NCBI GenBank assembly: GCA_025455765.1
Contig: JALOLX010000063.1
Location: forward strand, 1 to 7,390
Direction: 5' to 3'
Source of the DNA: Flavobacteriales bacterium
GTDB taxonomy: Bacteria; Bacteroidota; Bacteroidia; Flavobacteriales_F; PHOS-HE28
Length of the DNA: 7,390 nucleotides
The translations under genes were made by a program, and so were the position numbers. Positions 6,599-7,390 of the stretch are shown one piece after another. Below the pieces are notes generated by a model. That model was not told the DNA's origin, did no database searches, and worked only from the letters and a program-made list of their open reading frames with translations. How positions within the stretch are numbered: the first letter of the stretch is position 1; each line of letters begins with the position of its first letter.

Positions 6599-7036
6599 TT
6601 ACTTGCGGGCGCTCTTCTTCGCCGCGGCCTTCTTCGCCGTGGCCTTCCTGGGTGCAGCCTTCTTTGCTGCGGCCTTTTTGGGAGCAGCCTTTGCAGCAGC
6701 GCCCCGGCCTTTGCTCTTACCCTTGCGCTCCGGCGCCTCGGCCAGCAGGGCCAACGCACGTTCCAAGGTGAGGTCCTCGGCCTTGGTGTCCTTGGGCAGG
6801 TTGGCGTTCTTGTTGCCGTCGGTGATGTAGGGACCATAGCGTCCATCGAGCACCTGCACCACGGAGCCTTCGAACTCCTTCAACACGTTCTGGCGGGCAC
6901 CGGCCAGCTTGGCCTCGATGAGCTCGATGGCGCGCTCCAGCGTAACGGTGGCGGGATCCTCGGTGCGGGGCACATTGGCGTAGACCGAGCCGTGCTTCAC
7001 GAAGGGCCCGAAGCGACCGCGGCCCTGCACGATCAT
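6599..7036 (-). CDS. topA: DNA topoisomerase I, C-terminal fragment downstream of a frameshift
   Basis: The open frame of 145 codons begins at an ATG inside the TopA sequence (MIVQGRGRFGPFVKHG) and continues the topoisomerase C-terminal repeats. One repeat covers about residues 4-45 (GRFGPFVKHGSVYANVP ... LERAIELIEAK) and another about 60-100 (GRYGPYITDGNKNANLP ... LERALALLAEA). A Lys/Ala-rich tail follows from about residue 105. These repeats bind DNA in type IA topoisomerases, which relax negative supercoils. The fragment is out of frame with the upstream topA piece because of a 56-bp tandem duplication. Removing one copy joins them exactly (RELGDYKGGMIVQGRGRFGPF). The annotated start is therefore an internal methionine and not the true gene start. 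It overlaps the upstream stop as ATGA, so reinitiation is conceivable. Either topA is split or truncated here, or the duplication is an assembly error. Confidence 0.85.
   Translation of the reverse strand: MIVQGRGRFGPFVKHGSVYANVPRTEDPATVTLERAIELIEAKLAGARQNVLKEFEGSVVQVLDGRYGPYITDGNKNANLPKDTKAEDLTLERALALLAEAPERKGKSKGRGAAAKAAPKKAAAKKAAPRKATAKKAAAKKSARK
6602..6700 (-). repeat. Lys/Ala pentapeptide repeats encoding the TopA histone-like tail
   Basis: The last 33 codons read as six 5-residue units, AAAKA, APKKA, AAKKA, APRKA, TAKKA and AAKKS, then ARK. This is a degenerate 15-bp tandem repeat at DNA level. Such tails resemble histone H1-like and HU-like basic tails, and comparable basic C-termini occur on topoisomerase I of several GC-rich bacteria, where they aid DNA binding. 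Codon variation between units shows the repeat is old or maintained by protein-level selection. Confidence 0.8.
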
Positions 7037-7123
7037 GCCGCCCTTGTAGTCGCCCAGTTCGCGGGTAAGCGACCGCGGCCCTGCACGATCATGCCGCCCT
7101 TGTAGTCGCCCAGTTCGCGGGTA
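7011..7123. repeat. 56-bp tandem duplication inside topA causing a frameshift
   Basis: A 57-bp stretch (7011-7067) is repeated exactly at 7067-7123, with a period of 56 and one shared base. Since 56 is not a multiple of 3, the second copy puts the downstream part of topA out of frame. Conceptual deletion of one copy restores a single uninterrupted topoisomerase C-terminal reading frame. The copies are identical, so the event is very recent or an assembly artefact. Confidence 0.95.
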
Positions 7124-7390
7124 GCGTTGGCGATGCGCTTCTGATCCACCAGTTCCACTGCGCGGCGCAGGTCGATCTCCAGCGGATCATCGTCCGGCGT
7201 GAGGCTTGCGTAGGTGGCGCCCAACCGCACGTACGGGCCGAAGCGACCGATGCCCACCGAGACGATATCGCCTTCGTGCTCGCCCAGGGTGCGGGGCAGC
7301 TTGAAGAGGTCGAGCGCCTCCTGCAGGGTGATGGAACCGATGCTCTGGTCCTTGCGCAGGCTGGCGAAGCGGGGCTTGTCCGCATCCTCG
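7033..7390 (-). CDS. topA: DNA topoisomerase I, partial (upstream piece, truncated by frameshift)
   Basis: The reading frame enters from the right edge; the first complete codon begins at 7389. It encodes EDADKPRFASLRKDQSIGSITLQEALDLFKLPRTLGEHEG, then VGIGRFGPYVRLGATYASL (GTG at 7257 is an internal Val), DPLEIDLRRAVELVDQK and RELGDYKGGMIVQGRGR. These are the C-terminal DNA-binding repeats of Bacteroidota topoisomerase I, including the typical SITLxEALxLFKLPRTLGE segment. After the 56-bp duplication the frame shifts to a short unrelated end (LPANWATTRAA) and stops at 7033-7035. The Toprim and active-site Tyr domains would be outside the window. If the duplication is real, the protein loses its last repeats and basic tail but could keep catalysis. 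The same product is completed in another frame by the piece at 6599-7036. Confidence 0.88.
   Translation of the reverse strand, partial: EDADKPRFASLRKDQSIGSITLQEALDLFKLPRTLGEHEGDIVSVGIGRFGPYVRLGATYASLTPDDDPLEIDLRRAVELVDQKRIANATRELGDYKGGMIVQGRGRLPANWATTRAA

Noticed and set aside
6455..7105. Plus-strand open frame opposite the end of topA, Leu/Gly/Ala-rich and membrane-like at one end
   Set aside because: The apparent hydrophobic stretch is the reverse complement of Lys/Ala codons of the TopA tail, not a real membrane protein.
7011..7123. The tandem repeat as a CRISPR or mobile-element footprint
   Set aside because: There are only two directly abutting copies, with no spacers, no target-site duplication and no terminal inverted repeats. 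The sequence is ordinary topA coding DNA.

Overview
The window comes from a member of the Bacteroidota. Every real gene lies on the minus strand, so transcription runs from high to low coordinates. The evidence is an almost complete type IX secretion / gliding-motility core cluster (GldK, GldL, GldM and the start of GldN), a PorP/SprF-family protein in front of it, a promoter-like site of the TTTG / TAnnTTTG type, and Bacteroidota-type DNA topoisomerase I repeats. The DNA is GC-rich for this phylum, with strong G/C preference at third codon positions. That would suit a high-GC Flavobacteriales-like or environmental lineage, but the window does not settle the genus.

Layout in the direction of transcription: (1) 7390-6599, the C-terminal part of topA, disrupted by a 56-bp tandem duplication (7011-7123) that shifts the frame. 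The sequence therefore reads as two pieces meeting at an ATGA overlap (7033-7036). The second piece carries a histone-like Lys/Ala pentapeptide tail. (2) 6468-5296, an arginase/formimidoylglutamase-fold protein whose usual metal-ligand motifs are degenerate. (3) About 150 bp without a gene that holds the best promoter candidate (5220-5249). (4) 5145-4213, a PorP/SprF-family outer-membrane protein. (5) 4092-2740 gldK, 2645-1857 gldL, 1808-168 gldM, and 146-1 the first 48 codons of gldN.

Genes 4 and 5 form one probable operon, with gaps of 120, 94, 48 and 21 bp and no convincing internal terminator. The order matches porP-porK-porL-porM-porN of Porphyromonas gingivalis. In the established model, GldL and GldM form the inner-membrane proton-driven motor, GldM spans the periplasm, and GldK (lipoprotein) and GldN form a ring under the outer membrane. 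PorP/SprF proteins are outer-membrane components, or anchors for secreted adhesins. The motor residues described in GldL (TM1 Lys, TM2 Glu) and GldM (Arg9) are present here, so the machine looks functional. No CRISPR array, tRNA, rRNA or insertion sequence was seen, and no stretch over 300 bp lacks a gene.

I do not see an undescribed multi-gene system. The points most worth a second look are the topA frameshift duplication, the degenerate arginase-like protein beside the secretion operon, and the TopA pentapeptide tail.
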